From positions 26,188 through 90,187 of the forward strand of contig NZ_MUJK01000017.1 of assembly GCF_002906155.1 (NCBI RefSeq): a DNA stretch of 64,000 bases, given 5' to 3'. Both the position numbers and the translations under genes were made by a program. This document shows, in pieces, positions 43,802 to 52,364 of the stretch (the first letter of the stretch is position 1; each line of letters starts with the position of its first letter). Under the pieces are notes generated by a model that was given only the letters and a program-made list of their open reading frames with translations, did no database searches and was not told the origin of the DNA. This stretch comes from Pseudomonas laurylsulfativorans (GTDB taxonomy: Bacteria; Pseudomonadota; Gammaproteobacteria; Pseudomonadales; Pseudomonadaceae).

Positions 43802-44692
43802 TCACCATTGCAGGGTGATTTCACTCTCGAACACTCGCTCTTGGCCCGTGACCGGATCAATAAATTTCAGACCTTGCGCCAGCAGTTTCAAAGGATTGGC
43901 GTAGTCATCCTGCGCATCCTTGAGCACCTCGGGGTAAAACGGGTCGTTGCAGATAGCGGCTCCCAGCGCTGCCATATGTACCCGCAACTGGTGTTTCTTG
44001 CCCGTCACCGGGTAAAGACCATAACGCCAGAGATCCCCCAGCTTCTCCCTGACTTCGACCGCAGTCTCGGTGTTGCTGGCACCAGGCCCCTCCTGCATGC
44101 GGAAGAACGGTTCGCCATCGACCAGTCGGCTCTTATGAACCCGCGGGAAAACAACATCAGGCAACGCCGCTGCAATGGCCTCGTAGCGCTTTTCGATCTG
44201 CCGGGTTGGAAACAACGACTGATAAGCCGAACGACTCTGCGGATTGGCAGAAAACAGCACCAGCCCCGCGGTGTGCCGGTCTATGCGATGCAATGGCACC
44301 AGATGCGGATTGTCCAGGCGCCGGATCAAGCGCCTGAGCAGCGTCTGTTCGACGTATTCGCCAGCGGGCGTCACGGGTAGAAAGTGTGGTTTGTCGGCCA
44401 CCACCAGATGCTCGTCCGCGTACAGAATCGACTCGATCACCGGGATCGGCTTTTCATCCGGCACTTCGCGAAAATAATGAATCCGCAAACCTTCCTTGTA
44501 GGCCAGATCGAGGGCGATCGGCATGCCCTGCCCATCGAGGACCCGGCCACGAGCGATTCTGTCCAGCCATTGTTCACGACCGATGGCGCTGAAATGCTCA
44601 CACAGGCAATCGACAACGGTGTGCCACGGGCCAGGTGGCAAGTAGAGCGTACTGGCCTGGCTGTGTGCCGCGGAAAAAGAAGAAGTGGACAT
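43802..44692 (-). CDS. RluA-family pseudouridine synthase
   Basis: A 296-residue pseudouridine synthase. The catalytic Asp is in LHRIDRHTAGLVLFS (about residues 137-151), and KRYEAIAA and YPVTGKKHQLRVHMAALG are typical RluA-family motifs. An N-terminal S4-like segment (QWLDRIARGRVLDGQG) precedes it. The RNA target is not readable; the sequence is of the group with a longer N-terminal region (TruC/RluA-like). Alone, upstream of a 23-bp palindrome. Confidence 0.85.
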   Translation of the reverse strand: MSTSSFSAAHSQASTLYLPPGPWHTVVDCLCEHFSAIGREQWLDRIARGRVLDGQGMPIALDLAYKEGLRIHYFREVPDEKPIPVIESILYADEHLVVADKPHFLPVTPAGEYVEQTLLRRLIRRLDNPHLVPLHRIDRHTAGLVLFSANPQSRSAYQSLFPTRQIEKRYEAIAAALPDVVFPRVHKSRLVDGEPFFRMQEGPGASNTETAVEVREKLGDLWRYGLYPVTGKKHQLRVHMAALGAAICNDPFYPEVLKDAQDDYANPLKLLAQGLKFIDPVTGQERVFESEITLQW

Positions 44693-44752
44693 ACGAAAAT
44701 CTAACCCTCAGTGCAGGGCGGCATTATCCAACAGCATGGGAAATGAACCTAG

Positions 44753-44807
44753 GGGGGCGTTCTCAATTAGTTTTCCCGCGGTGTGAAAACTAATTGAGAA
44801 CGCCCCC
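44753..44807. repeat. long perfect inverted repeat, 23-base arms
   Basis: Left arm 44753-44775 (GGGGGCGTTCTCAATTAG + TTTTC) and right arm 44785-44807 are exact reverse complements, loop CCGCGGTGT (44776-44784). It does not match the REP families elsewhere in the window. It lies between the pseudouridine synthase start and the next gene's stop. No T-run follows on either strand. See findings. Confidence 0.85.
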
Positions 44808-44816
44808 TAAGATTCC

Positions 44817-45134
44817 TCAAGCCGGGATCTGTGCGCGCGCCGCGGCTTCGGTGTACTCCTTGAGCCAGCGCAGTACATCGACCGCTTCCCAGCGAGCGGG
44901 GTCATACAGGGCGTACAACAATCCCTGATAACCCACGACATCGAGTTGCCGGTGATAACCGGCGCGTTGGAACAAGGCTTCGATTTCTGCGAAACAGGTA
45001 TTGAAATGCGTTTTGTTGAAGGGCGTTTTCCCCTCGGTCACCAGACCATCCAGACGCAACTCCAGGACAGCCTCGCGCACGACGTCTGCGGACATCCGGT
45101 TCACGCTGTTCTTCAACTGTTCGACATTGACCAC
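44817..45134 (-). CDS. hypothetical helical protein
   Basis: A 105-residue protein I do not recognise. It is mostly helical and soluble (VEQLKNSVNRMSADVVREAV, HFNTCFAEIEALFQRAGYHR, EAVDVLRWLKEYTEAAAR), with no signal peptide. Conserved aromatic residues (YQGLLYALYDPARW) suggest a real fold. GAGGGA-like purines before the ATG at 45134 support the start. Between a pseudouridine synthase and a glutaredoxin-like gene on the same strand. Confidence 0.6.
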   Translation of the reverse strand: MVNVEQLKNSVNRMSADVVREAVLELRLDGLVTEGKTPFNKTHFNTCFAEIEALFQRAGYHRQLDVVGYQGLLYALYDPARWEAVDVLRWLKEYTEAAARAQIPA

Positions 45135-45306
45135 GATTCATCCCTCTCACGCCCGGGCTCGCCTGCTCACTCCCGACAATCAGGAACGGCAAGGCAGGCA
45201 CGGCGAATAACTGTATGCGCATACAGTATCCGATCAGCACCGATTAAGCCAAGGGGATCAATCGCAAAGGTCGACAGGCGGGACATCCCGCCAGTGCAAA
45301 AACCGC

Positions 45307-45543
45307 TTAACTCAGGAACGTCACTACCTCATCAGCACTGAACGGCCAGCCCAGTTCAGCGCCAGTGTCGACCCGCCGCAACACCGGAATGCGCAGGCTG
45401 TAAGCGGCGAACCACGCTTCATCGTCAGCGATATCCACCAGTTCCACCAGCAGGCCGCGCTCGACAAACTCCATCAGCATGGCTTCGGCTACTTCACAGA
45501 GATGGCATCCAAGGGTGCCGAACAGCTGACATTCGGGAGGCAT
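45307..45543 (-). CDS. glutaredoxin-like thiol protein (DUF836)
   Basis: A 78-residue thioredoxin-fold protein with CHLC at residues 13-16 (LFGTLGCHLCEVAEAML), the cis-Pro in RIPVLRR (about 50-56) and the ELGWPFSADEV tail typical of DUF836 glutaredoxin-like proteins. It probably reduces disulfides in the cytoplasm; partner unknown. Confidence 0.85.
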   Translation of the reverse strand: MPPECQLFGTLGCHLCEVAEAMLMEFVERGLLVELVDIADDEAWFAAYSLRIPVLRRVDTGAELGWPFSADEVVTFLS

Positions 45544-45648
45544 GAGTGCTCAACCAAAAAATGAAGTGACCATTCTAGGCCCGCCCCGAAAAACCGTCGA
45601 GCCATTGAGCCCCTTGCCCTGATTCCACCGACGATAAAGAGACCTGAG

Positions 45649-46857
45649 TCAGTCCTGGCTCACGGCGCCGATCTTGTGAATCGACAAGTCCGCGCCGTAG
45701 TACTCCTCTTCCTGGCTCAGGCGTAATCCATGCAGCGCCTTGATCACGCCATACACCGCAAAACCGCCGGTCAGTGCCACTATCACGCCCAGTGCTGTGC
45801 CGATCAACTGGCTGATCAGACTGACCCCACCCAGACCGCCCAAGGCACTCTGGCCGAAGATGCCGCAGGCAATGCCGCCCCATGCGCCGCACAAGCCATG
45901 CAACGGCCACACACCCAAAACATCGTCGATGTGCCATTTACCCTGGGCCGCGGTAAAGCACCAGACAAACAGTGCCCCCGCGATGGCACCGGTGACCAGC
46001 GCGCCCACAGGATGCATCAGGTCGGACCCGGCACAGATTGCCACGAGCCCGGCCAGCGGGCCGTTGTGCAGAAAGCCAGGGTCGTTGCGCCCGACAATCA
46101 GCGCCGCCACCGTACCGCCAACCATGGCCATCAGCGAGTTCACCGCCACCAGTCCACTGACACCTTGCAGGGTTTGCGCGCTCATGACGTTGAAGCCGAA
46201 CCAGCCGACGATCAGGATCCACGAGCCCAATGCCAGAAACGGGATGCTCGATGGTGCGAACGCGACCAGCCGACCGTCGCGATAACGGCCGTTACGTGGC
46301 CCGAGCAACAGCACAGCCGCCAGTGCCAGCCAACCGCCCATCGCATGCACCACCACTGAGCCTGCGAAATCATGGAAACCGGCGCCAAAGCGCTCGAGCA
46401 ACCAGGCTTGCAAACCCAGGTTGCCATTCCAGACCATGCCTTCGAAGAATGGATAGATGAACGCGACAATCAACGCGGTTGCGCACAGCTGCGGGACAAA
46501 CCGGGCGCGCTCGGCGATCCCTCCGGAAATGATCGCCGGGATCGCCGCGGCAAAGGTCAGCAGGAAGAAAAACTTCACCAGTCCATAGCCATGGTCGGCA
46601 TTGAGCACGGCCGCTGGCTGCATGAACGTCACGCCATAGGAAATCCAATAGCCTATAAAGAAGTAGGCCAGTGTCGAAACTGCGAAGTCGCTGAGGATTT
46701 TCGACAACGCATTGACTTGGTTTTTCTGTCGTACGGTGCCGACTTCGAGAAAGGCAAAACCGGCGTGCATGGCCAAAACCATGACCGCACCGATCAGAAT
46801 GAACAGCGTGTTGGAGCTATGGACCAGGGTGTCCACAGCGCTTTGCAGGTTTTCCAT
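45649..46857 (-). CDS. amtB: ammonium transporter (Amt family)
   Basis: A 402-residue inner-membrane channel with about 11 membrane segments. Amt signatures: HAGFAFLEVGTVRQKNQVNALSK (about residues 29-51), VVVHAMGGWLALAAVLLLGPRNGRY containing the pore His, and HGLCGAWGGIACGIFG containing the second His (DVLGVWPLHGLCGAWG). I chose the ATG at 46857 before the conserved N-terminus; the frame is open to 46893. It has no glnK beside it. A candidate sigma-54 promoter lies about 245 bases upstream, consistent with nitrogen control. Confidence 0.9.
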   Translation of the reverse strand: MENLQSAVDTLVHSSNTLFILIGAVMVLAMHAGFAFLEVGTVRQKNQVNALSKILSDFAVSTLAYFFIGYWISYGVTFMQPAAVLNADHGYGLVKFFFLLTFAAAIPAIISGGIAERARFVPQLCATALIVAFIYPFFEGMVWNGNLGLQAWLLERFGAGFHDFAGSVVVHAMGGWLALAAVLLLGPRNGRYRDGRLVAFAPSSIPFLALGSWILIVGWFGFNVMSAQTLQGVSGLVAVNSLMAMVGGTVAALIVGRNDPGFLHNGPLAGLVAICAGSDLMHPVGALVTGAIAGALFVWCFTAAQGKWHIDDVLGVWPLHGLCGAWGGIACGIFGQSALGGLGGVSLISQLIGTALGVIVALTGGFAVYGVIKALHGLRLSQEEEYYGADLSIHKIGAVSQD

Positions 46858-47185
46858 GGGATGGGCAGACCTTATGGCAGAAAAAAGCACCAAAGCAGTT
46901 CGCTATTTCCATCCATGCACCAAGTTGCGGCCTCGAAGTATCAGCGCACTGATCTTGTTGAACCGCTTTGGCGCACGGACACCGTCCAGGAAAAACGCGC
47001 CCGGGACGTTTACGCGAGTTTTTGATTGTTGGTTCTACGGTTTTACTGAAATCATGCCCGGCTATAGCGCAATGGTGCGGACCGGCGCACCACGACACAG
47101 CAAAAGTTGTACCAGTCATTTGTACTGAACCTTCGCCGAAGGCTCATACTCGAACGCATCAGAAAGCCACTTATGGAGATCCACC
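46858..47185. other. non-coding divergent region amtB / yqjD-like gene
   Basis: About 330 bases with the sigma-54-like element on the minus strand and a palindrome TGGTGCG (47073-47079) / CGCACCA (47086-47092). The palindrome is in the opposite orientation to an NtrC site. No supported gene. Confidence 0.4.
47100..47114 (-). promoter_or_regulatory. candidate sigma-54 (-24/-12) promoter of amtB
   Basis: On the minus strand TGGTAC-N5-TTGC, one base from the RpoN consensus TGGCAC-N5-TTGC with exact spacing. It points towards amtB. Confidence 0.4.
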
Positions 47186-47500
47186 ATGGCCCGCATCCAG
47201 GCAAAGACTGCTCAAGAAATCCTGATGAACGACTTTCAGACACTGGTCAGTGACACCGAACGATTGCTGGAGCACACCGCGACCCTGGCCGGTGACCAGG
47301 CCGACGAGTTGCGCGAGCAGATCCACGACAGTCTCTTGCGTGCCCGTGAAACCCTGAAACTGACCGAAGACTCCCTGCGCGAACACGGCAAGGCCGCTGT
47401 CACCGCTACCGAAGACTATGTACAGGCCAACCCCTGGCAGTCCGTCGGAATTGCGGCCGGCGTGGGTTTCCTGATCGGCCTGCTGGCCAGCCGGCGCTGA
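47186..47500 (+). CDS. yqjD: ElaB/YqjD-family (DUF883) membrane-anchored ribosome-associated protein
   Basis: A 104-residue protein: a long charged helix (MNDFQTLVSDTERLLEHTAT, ADELREQIHDSLLRARETLK) and a C-terminal membrane anchor (SVGIAAGVGFLIGLLASRR). This is the ElaB/YqjD/YgaM layout; E. coli YqjD associates with ribosomes at the inner membrane in stationary phase. First gene of a three-gene cluster; the next gene starts 1 base after its stop. Confidence 0.85.
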   Translation: MARIQAKTAQEILMNDFQTLVSDTERLLEHTATLAGDQADELREQIHDSLLRARETLKLTEDSLREHGKAAVTATEDYVQANPWQSVGIAAGVGFLIGLLASRR

Positions 47501-47501
47501 T

Positions 47502-47891
47502 ATGTCGATCGGTGAATCCGGCCCGTCTGTAGCGGGAGCCAGCTCCTCATCGCGGCGCCTGGGCGCTGCCTTCCTTGGGTTGCTGCACAGCCATGTCGAA
47601 TTGTTCGGCATCGAGTTGCAGGAACAGAAAGCCCGTACCGTCAGCCTCTTGCTGTTTGCCGGCCTGGCGCTGGTGTTTGCGTTATTGCTGTTGGTAGGGC
47701 TGTCGACACTCGTGCTTATCGTGTTCTGGGACACCTATCGCCTGACCGCCATCATCGGGCTCTGCGTGTTCTACACCCTCGCCGCCATCTTCTGTGGAAT
47801 GCGCTTGAGAGCGGCGATTTTCGATGAGTCCTCGCCCTTCCACGGCACGCTGGAAGAGCTGGCCAACGATCGGGAGCGCCTGCTGCCATGA
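47502..47891 (+). CDS. yqjE: YqjE-like membrane protein (phage-holin superfamily III type)
   Basis: A 129-residue protein with two membrane segments (VSLLLFAGLALVFALLLLVG and LTAIIGLCVFYTLAAIFCGM, about residues 45-95), the second followed by a charged tail. The motif GLLHSHVELFGIELQEQKAR is typical of YqjE. Its ATG is 1 base after the upstream stop, and its TGA overlaps the next ATG (ATGA). Role in membrane or stress biology is not established. Confidence 0.82.
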   Translation: MSIGESGPSVAGASSSSRRLGAAFLGLLHSHVELFGIELQEQKARTVSLLLFAGLALVFALLLLVGLSTLVLIVFWDTYRLTAIIGLCVFYTLAAIFCGMRLRAAIFDESSPFHGTLEELANDRERLLP

Positions 47892-48232
47892 GCCTGCCTG
47901 AACTGCCAAACAACAGCTCGCGCACGGAAATGCGCAAGGCCCTGATCCGCCTGCGCATGGAAATGCATCGTCAGGAAATCCGTCACGAATCCGCGCAACT
48001 GCTGCAACCTTTGCAACGCGTACGTGGAATGACGCAAAACCTGCAGGACGGTTTCGGCATCAAACACGCACCACTCTGGGGCGTGGCTGCCGTCACCTTG
48101 CTGGGCTTTCTGACCGGCAAGGGGGCAAAAAACGGTGGCGGCCTCAGCAGCCTGACCCGGTTGATCCGCCTTGGCACCACACTGGGGCCGCTGATCAAAC
48201 TGATCATGCAAGGCTCTTCACGCAAAGACTGA
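47888..48232 (+). CDS. YqjK-like membrane-associated protein
   Basis: A 114-residue protein, third of the yqjD-E-K-type cluster. A basic helix (MRKALIRLRMEMHRQEIRHE) is followed by a membrane segment (LWGVAAVTLLGFLTGKGA) and a second hydrophobic stretch (LTRLIRLGTTLGPLIKLI). It overlaps the previous gene by 4 bases, so it is co-translated. Assignment is by position and layout. Confidence 0.75.
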   Translation: MSLPELPNNSSRTEMRKALIRLRMEMHRQEIRHESAQLLQPLQRVRGMTQNLQDGFGIKHAPLWGVAAVTLLGFLTGKGAKNGGGLSSLTRLIRLGTTLGPLIKLIMQGSSRKD

Positions 48233-48358
48233 ACAGTTTCTTTCTGGCTGCATTCTTGCAGCGTCGACCGGATGCGCCTCTCTATCGAGGGGCGCAATCC
48301 TGTGCGCCTACCCGGTCTACAGGCACCATCCAAAATCAAGACCCACCAAGGAGGCCTC

Positions 48359-49522
48359 GTGATCGACGGGCAACCGCTCGCCTGTTTTCAGCCGTTCATC
48401 GATACCGCCACCGGCCGTATCGCCGGCGTCGAGGCGCTGGGCCGTTTGCGCCAGGCCGATGGTCGACTGGCCTCGGTGGGACCACTGTTTGCCGACCCGC
48501 GCACCAACGCTGCCGCCCTTCGTCGCCTGGATCGACAAGTACGCGAGGATGCCCTGAGTCGCCTGCATGAAGTGCCATCCGACTGGTTTCTCAGCCTGAA
48601 CATCTCCCCACGCTGGATCAGTCGCTTGCGTGCGGAGCAACCGCTGCCGAGCCTCAAGCAATTGAGTCGGCAAGGTGTCGATCCGCGGCGCATCGTTTTC
48701 GAAATCACCGAGCTGGGTGGTGATACCCAGCGCCTGGCACAAGTGGTGGCACGTTACCGACAAGCTGGTGCGCGGATAGCCATCGATGATTTCGGCGCCG
48801 GTTACTCGCAACTCGATCGCGTATTGGCCCTGCAGCCGGACATTCTCAAGCTCGACATGCGTCTGTTCCAGGCCGCGGCGTTGGGTGGCCCAAGCAGCGA
48901 CGTGGTCAAGGCGCTGGCCCAAATGGCGGAAAAAACCGGCTGCTGGATCATTGCCGAAGGCGTGGAAACCGAAGCTCAGCTGAGTTTTGCCCTGGAATGC
49001 GGTTCACGCTACGTACAAGGCTTTCTGTTCGCCCGGGCGCAGGAAGCGTTCTTTGCCACAGACGCCTTTGTCGAACGATTCGCACAACTGCGTCAGCGTT
49101 ATGTTCAACAGAAACTGTCCGAGCGTGGCCGCTTGATGATCATGCGCCAACAACTCAGCGAACTGATGACCATCCTGCAAGCCTGGGCCGAGGCACGTGC
49201 ACCGCTCAATGCCCTGCCACAGCTCAACGCCTTCCCATGGCTGCTGCGCTTTTATCAGTGCGACCGACACGGCACGCAACTGACCCCTAACCTTGAATGG
49301 CGCAATAACCGCTGGGAAGCCGACACTCGCTATCTGGGCCACAACTGGTCCTGGCGCCCCTACTTTTATCACCTGCTGGCGCAAGGCTGGGAAGAGCGCC
49401 GCCTGACCCTGTCCAACACCTATCGCGACGCCACGAGCAACCAGTATTGCCTGACCGCCGGGCAGTTTTTCGACAATGGTGAACGCCTGCTGCTCATCGA
49501 TATCGACGCGGCCGGATTGTAG
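48359..49522 (+). CDS. EAL-domain cyclic-di-GMP phosphodiesterase with C-terminal sensory domain
   Basis: A 387-residue protein. EAL domain (about residues 1-245): VEALGR is the EAL motif, then FLSLNISPRW (Asn), FEITEL (Glu), IAIDDFGAGYS (paired Asp), LKLDMRL (Lys), IAEGVETEAQ (Glu) and QGFLFA (Gln). All usual metal and catalytic residues are present, so it should be active. The C-terminal part (about 285-385; NRWEADTRYLGHNWSWRPYF, TYRDATSNQYCLTAGQFFDN) is Cache/YkuI_C-like. I chose the GTG at 48359 because AAGGAGG lies 4 bases before it. No membrane segment. It lies upstream of dgt and a signalling locus. Confidence 0.85.
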   Translation: MIDGQPLACFQPFIDTATGRIAGVEALGRLRQADGRLASVGPLFADPRTNAAALRRLDRQVREDALSRLHEVPSDWFLSLNISPRWISRLRAEQPLPSLKQLSRQGVDPRRIVFEITELGGDTQRLAQVVARYRQAGARIAIDDFGAGYSQLDRVLALQPDILKLDMRLFQAAALGGPSSDVVKALAQMAEKTGCWIIAEGVETEAQLSFALECGSRYVQGFLFARAQEAFFATDAFVERFAQLRQRYVQQKLSERGRLMIMRQQLSELMTILQAWAEARAPLNALPQLNAFPWLLRFYQCDRHGTQLTPNLEWRNNRWEADTRYLGHNWSWRPYFYHLLAQGWEERRLTLSNTYRDATSNQYCLTAGQFFDNGERLLLIDIDAAGL

Positions 49523-49590
49523 TTCCGCTTGCAGGTCATGGCGCGAAACGGGAAGCTAGGCCATCAGTCACCTGACGGAGAGTCCCCGCC

Positions 49591-50919
49591 TTGGATTGGC
49601 ACACCCTGCTTACCCGCGAACGCCTCGGAAAGCCTCTGCACAGCCCTGAAGAACTCGGCCGCAGCCCTTTTCACAAAGACCACGACCGCATCATTTTCTC
49701 GGGGGCTTTCCGCCGCCTCGGGCGCAAGACCCAAGTCCATCCGGTGTCCAGCAATGATCACATTCATACGCGCCTGACCCACTCGCTGGAAGTCAGTTGC
49801 GTGGGCCGTTCACTGGGCATGCGGGTCGGCGAAACCATCCGCAACGCCCTGCCCGACTGGTGCGAACCCAGCGACCTGGGGATGGTGGTGCAATCGGCCT
49901 GCCTGGCACACGACATCGGCAACCCGCCTTTCGGCCACTCCGGTGAAGACGCGATCCGTCACTGGTTCCAGCAAGCCGCCGGCCGTGGCTGGCTGGATGC
50001 AATGAGTGAAGCCGAGCGCAATGACTTCCTGAACTTCGAAGGCAATGCCCAGGGCTTTCGGGTACTCACACAACTGGAGTATCACCAGTTCGACGGTGGT
50101 ACCCGACTGACCTATGCAACGCTGGGCACGTACCTGAAGTATCCATGGACGGCCAGGCATGCCGACTCGCTGGGCTACAAGAAACACAAGTTCGGCTGCT
50201 ATCAGAGCGAGCTTGCGCTACTGGAGCAGATCGCCCAAAAACTCGGCCTGCCACAACTGGAGGAGCAACGCTGGGCGCGGCATCCGCTGGTCTATCTGAT
50301 GGAGGCCGCCGACGACATCTGCTATGCGCTGATCGACCTGGAAGACGGCCTGGAAATGGAGTTGCTGGAATACACTGAAGTCGAGTCTCTGCTACTGGAC
50401 CTGGTAGGCGATGACTTGCCGGAGACCTATCGCCAGCTCGGTCCCGGCGATTCACGCCGACGCAAACTGGCGATCCTGCGCGGTAAAGCTATCGAGCACT
50501 TGACCAATGCCGCGGCCCGCGCCTTCGTCGAGCAACAGGACGCACTGTTGGCCGGTAGCTTGCCCGGCGATCTGGTGGAGCACATGCACGGACCCGCCAA
50601 GCGTTGCGTGCTGAACGCCAAGGACATGGCCCGCAAGAAAATCTTCCAGGACAAGCGCAAGACCCTGCACGAGATCGGCGCCTACACCACGCTGGAAATC
50701 CTGCTTAACGCCTTTTGTGGCGCAGCGCTGGAGCAACACAACGGACGTACACCGTCGTTCAAAAGCCGCCGCATCCTTGACCTGTTGGGCAACAATGCAC
50801 CGGATCCTCAAGGCCCGTTGCACACTTCGTTTTTACGCATGATTGATTTCATCGCCGGAATGACCGACAGCTATGCGAGCGACATGGCCCTGGAAATGAC
50901 CGGACGCGCCAGCCACTGA
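49591..50919 (+). CDS. dgt: deoxyguanosinetriphosphate triphosphohydrolase
   Basis: A 442-residue HD-domain dNTPase that splits dGTP (and in some members other dNTPs) to nucleoside and triphosphate. HD ligands: HTRLTHSLEVSCVGRSL (first His) and CLAHDIGNPPFGHSGE (HD pair); the later segment ICYALIDLEDGLEM carries the C-terminal Asp ligand. The start is TTG (49591), preceded by GGAG 10 bases away, and the conserved MDWHTLLTRERLG follows immediately. Length matches the Pseudomonas family. Confidence 0.9.
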   Translation: MDWHTLLTRERLGKPLHSPEELGRSPFHKDHDRIIFSGAFRRLGRKTQVHPVSSNDHIHTRLTHSLEVSCVGRSLGMRVGETIRNALPDWCEPSDLGMVVQSACLAHDIGNPPFGHSGEDAIRHWFQQAAGRGWLDAMSEAERNDFLNFEGNAQGFRVLTQLEYHQFDGGTRLTYATLGTYLKYPWTARHADSLGYKKHKFGCYQSELALLEQIAQKLGLPQLEEQRWARHPLVYLMEAADDICYALIDLEDGLEMELLEYTEVESLLLDLVGDDLPETYRQLGPGDSRRRKLAILRGKAIEHLTNAAARAFVEQQDALLAGSLPGDLVEHMHGPAKRCVLNAKDMARKKIFQDKRKTLHEIGAYTTLEILLNAFCGAALEQHNGRTPSFKSRRILDLLGNNAPDPQGPLHTSFLRMIDFIAGMTDSYASDMALEMTGRASH

Positions 50920-51098
50920 AGAGTATCGACTGGTCAGCCATTACGGCATTCGTTTTGGCTGATCCCCCCTTCAACATCCAACAGCGCTCAAGTTTCGTCG
51001 AATCGCCCTACAGCACATGGCGAGCAAACTGATCGCTTGTCCGACACTCTCGCGAAACAATCGCCCTCCCTTCTGTTCGACAGATGAAGTGCCCCCTT

Positions 51099-51491
51099 AT
51101 GGCCGAAGACGATCTACGCATCCTCGTGGTGGAGGACCACCCCTTCCAACTGATAGCCACTCAATGTCTGCTGGAAAGTTATGGCTTCACCCGACTGACG
51201 ACCACCGACAGCGCCAAAGGCGCCATGCGGCAAATGCTCGGGGCCGACCGGCCGTTCGACATTCTTTTATGCGATCAATGCCTGCCCGATCTGACAGGAC
51301 TCGATCTGGTCCGGTTCGCCAGCCAGCGAGGGCTGATCAGACAGGCGATCATTTTGAGCAGCCTGACGATGTCTGAATTGGATGAACTTGTAAAAATGGC
51401 CACTGAACATGGTCTGCCATTATTGGGTTACTTGATAAAACCGTTGAAACAATCTGAATTCAGAGACTTATTGACCCCAGCTCCAACATAG
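51099..51491 (+). CDS. receiver-only response regulator, RocR-receiver-like
   Basis: A single receiver domain of 130 residues: acidic pocket RILVVEDHPFQL, phospho-acceptor Asp in FDILLCDQCLPDLTG (about residue 57), Thr/Ser in AIILSSLT and Lys in GYLIKPL. The order and wording (LVxEDxPFQ, LSS, GxLxKPLxxxxxxxLL) resemble the receiver of P. aeruginosa RocR, but the EAL domain that follows there is absent and the frame ends at once. A longer start at 51084 is possible. It is upstream of a BvgA-like regulator and BvgS-like kinase, so it probably receives phosphate from that kinase. Confidence 0.75.
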   Translation: MAEDDLRILVVEDHPFQLIATQCLLESYGFTRLTTTDSAKGAMRQMLGADRPFDILLCDQCLPDLTGLDLVRFASQRGLIRQAIILSSLTMSELDELVKMATEHGLPLLGYLIKPLKQSEFRDLLTPAPT

Positions 51492-51737
51492 GAAAAAGAC
51501 ACATATAAAAACAACAAAAAAAACAATGAAAAACTTATAAACAACTCCCTACCAAAGTACATCCGACCACCGGATTTTTTAGCCTTCCTAATAGGAAGCC
51601 CAACTAATACGTAGTCCTATTCTTTTTAATCTGTAGGATTTTTCCTATATTGCTGCTACAGCTCGGTCAGTTCATGCGTCTCTTCAAGTATCTGAGCTAA
51701 GGTGCGCGCTTTATTTGAGCTCGCATGGGATTTGATT
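51492..51737. promoter_or_regulatory. AT-rich upstream region of the BvgA-like regulator with heptad palindromes
   Basis: CTTCCTA-A-TAGGAAG is a perfect palindrome at 51584-51598; TAGGA-TTTT-TCCTA at 51634-51647 is another, and it contains TTTCCTA, the BvgA heptad. TCCTA also occurs at 51615-51619. BvgA recognises TTTC(C/T)TA heptads and EvgA recognises TTCYTACA/TGTARGAA, so these are plausible sites for the regulator encoded next. Confidence 0.6.
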
Positions 51738-52364
51738 ATGAACTCCGTTTTTATTGTCGACGACCACCCGGTTATCCGCCTTGCCGTTCGAATGTTACTG
51801 GAACATGAAGGTTACAAAGTCGTCGGCGAAACTGATAATGGGGTCGACGCCATGCAGATGGTTCGCGAATGCATGCCGGACCTGGTCATTCTCGACATCA
51901 GCATTCCAAAACTTGATGGCCTGGAAGTACTGTCCCGATTCAACGCAATGAGCACCCCTCTTAAAACGCTGGTACTAACAGCACAGTGCCCGACACTTTT
52001 CGGCATTCGTTGCATGCAATCCGGTGCATCGGGTTATGTCTGCAAACAAGAGGACATCAGTGAACTGGTCAGCGCCATAAAAGCGGTATTTGCAGGTTAC
52101 AACTATTTCCCGAGCGAGGCCCTGAACCCAGTTCGGGGAGATGAAACACGCTGCATCGAACTCGAACTGTTCAAATCCGTAAACGACCGGGAGTTAATGG
52201 TCTTGCAACTTTTTGCCCAAGGCCGCACCAACAAGGAAATCGCCAAGGGCATGTTTCTGAGCAACAAGACCGTAAGCACCTACAAAAAGCGTCTCATGCA
52301 GAAACTCAAAGCCAAATCCCTGGTTGAACTCATTGAGATGGCAAAACGTAACGCACTCGTGTGA
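51738..52364 (+). CDS. BvgA/RocA-like response regulator
   Basis: A 208-residue NarL-type regulator: receiver (VFIVDDHPVIRLAVRML, Asp in DLVILDISIPKLDG, Thr in LVLTAQ, Lys in GYVCKQED) and a helix-turn-helix (NDRELMVLQLFAQGRTNKEI, NKTVSTYKKRLMQKLKAKS). Sequence style is that of BvgA/EvgA/RocA1. I chose the ATG at 51738, directly before the conserved SVFIVDDHP. Its TGA overlaps the GTG of the hybrid kinase by 4 bases (GTGA), so the pair is translationally coupled. Confidence 0.88.
   Translation: MNSVFIVDDHPVIRLAVRMLLEHEGYKVVGETDNGVDAMQMVRECMPDLVILDISIPKLDGLEVLSRFNAMSTPLKTLVLTAQCPTLFGIRCMQSGASGYVCKQEDISELVSAIKAVFAGYNYFPSEALNPVRGDETRCIELELFKSVNDRELMVLQLFAQGRTNKEIAKGMFLSNKTVSTYKKRLMQKLKAKSLVELIEMAKRNALV

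Noticed and set aside
44753..44807. The 23-bp inverted repeat as a terminator or as a Fur site
   Set aside because: No T-run on either strand; the arms contain a TTGAGAA-like half but no 19-base Fur match.
45277..45292. Palindrome GGCGGGACATCCCGCC as terminator of the glutaredoxin-like gene
   Set aside because: On the gene's strand no T-run follows the stem; it may be chance in GC-rich DNA.
46909..46930. Plus-strand TGCACCAAGTTGC as a sigma-54 promoter
   Set aside because: The GG of the -24 element is missing and the spacing is one base short.
47073..47092. Palindrome TGGTGCG/CGCACCA near amtB as an NtrC site
   Set aside because: NtrC sites have the arms the other way round (GCACC...GGTGC), and this one lies downstream of the candidate sigma-54 promoter.
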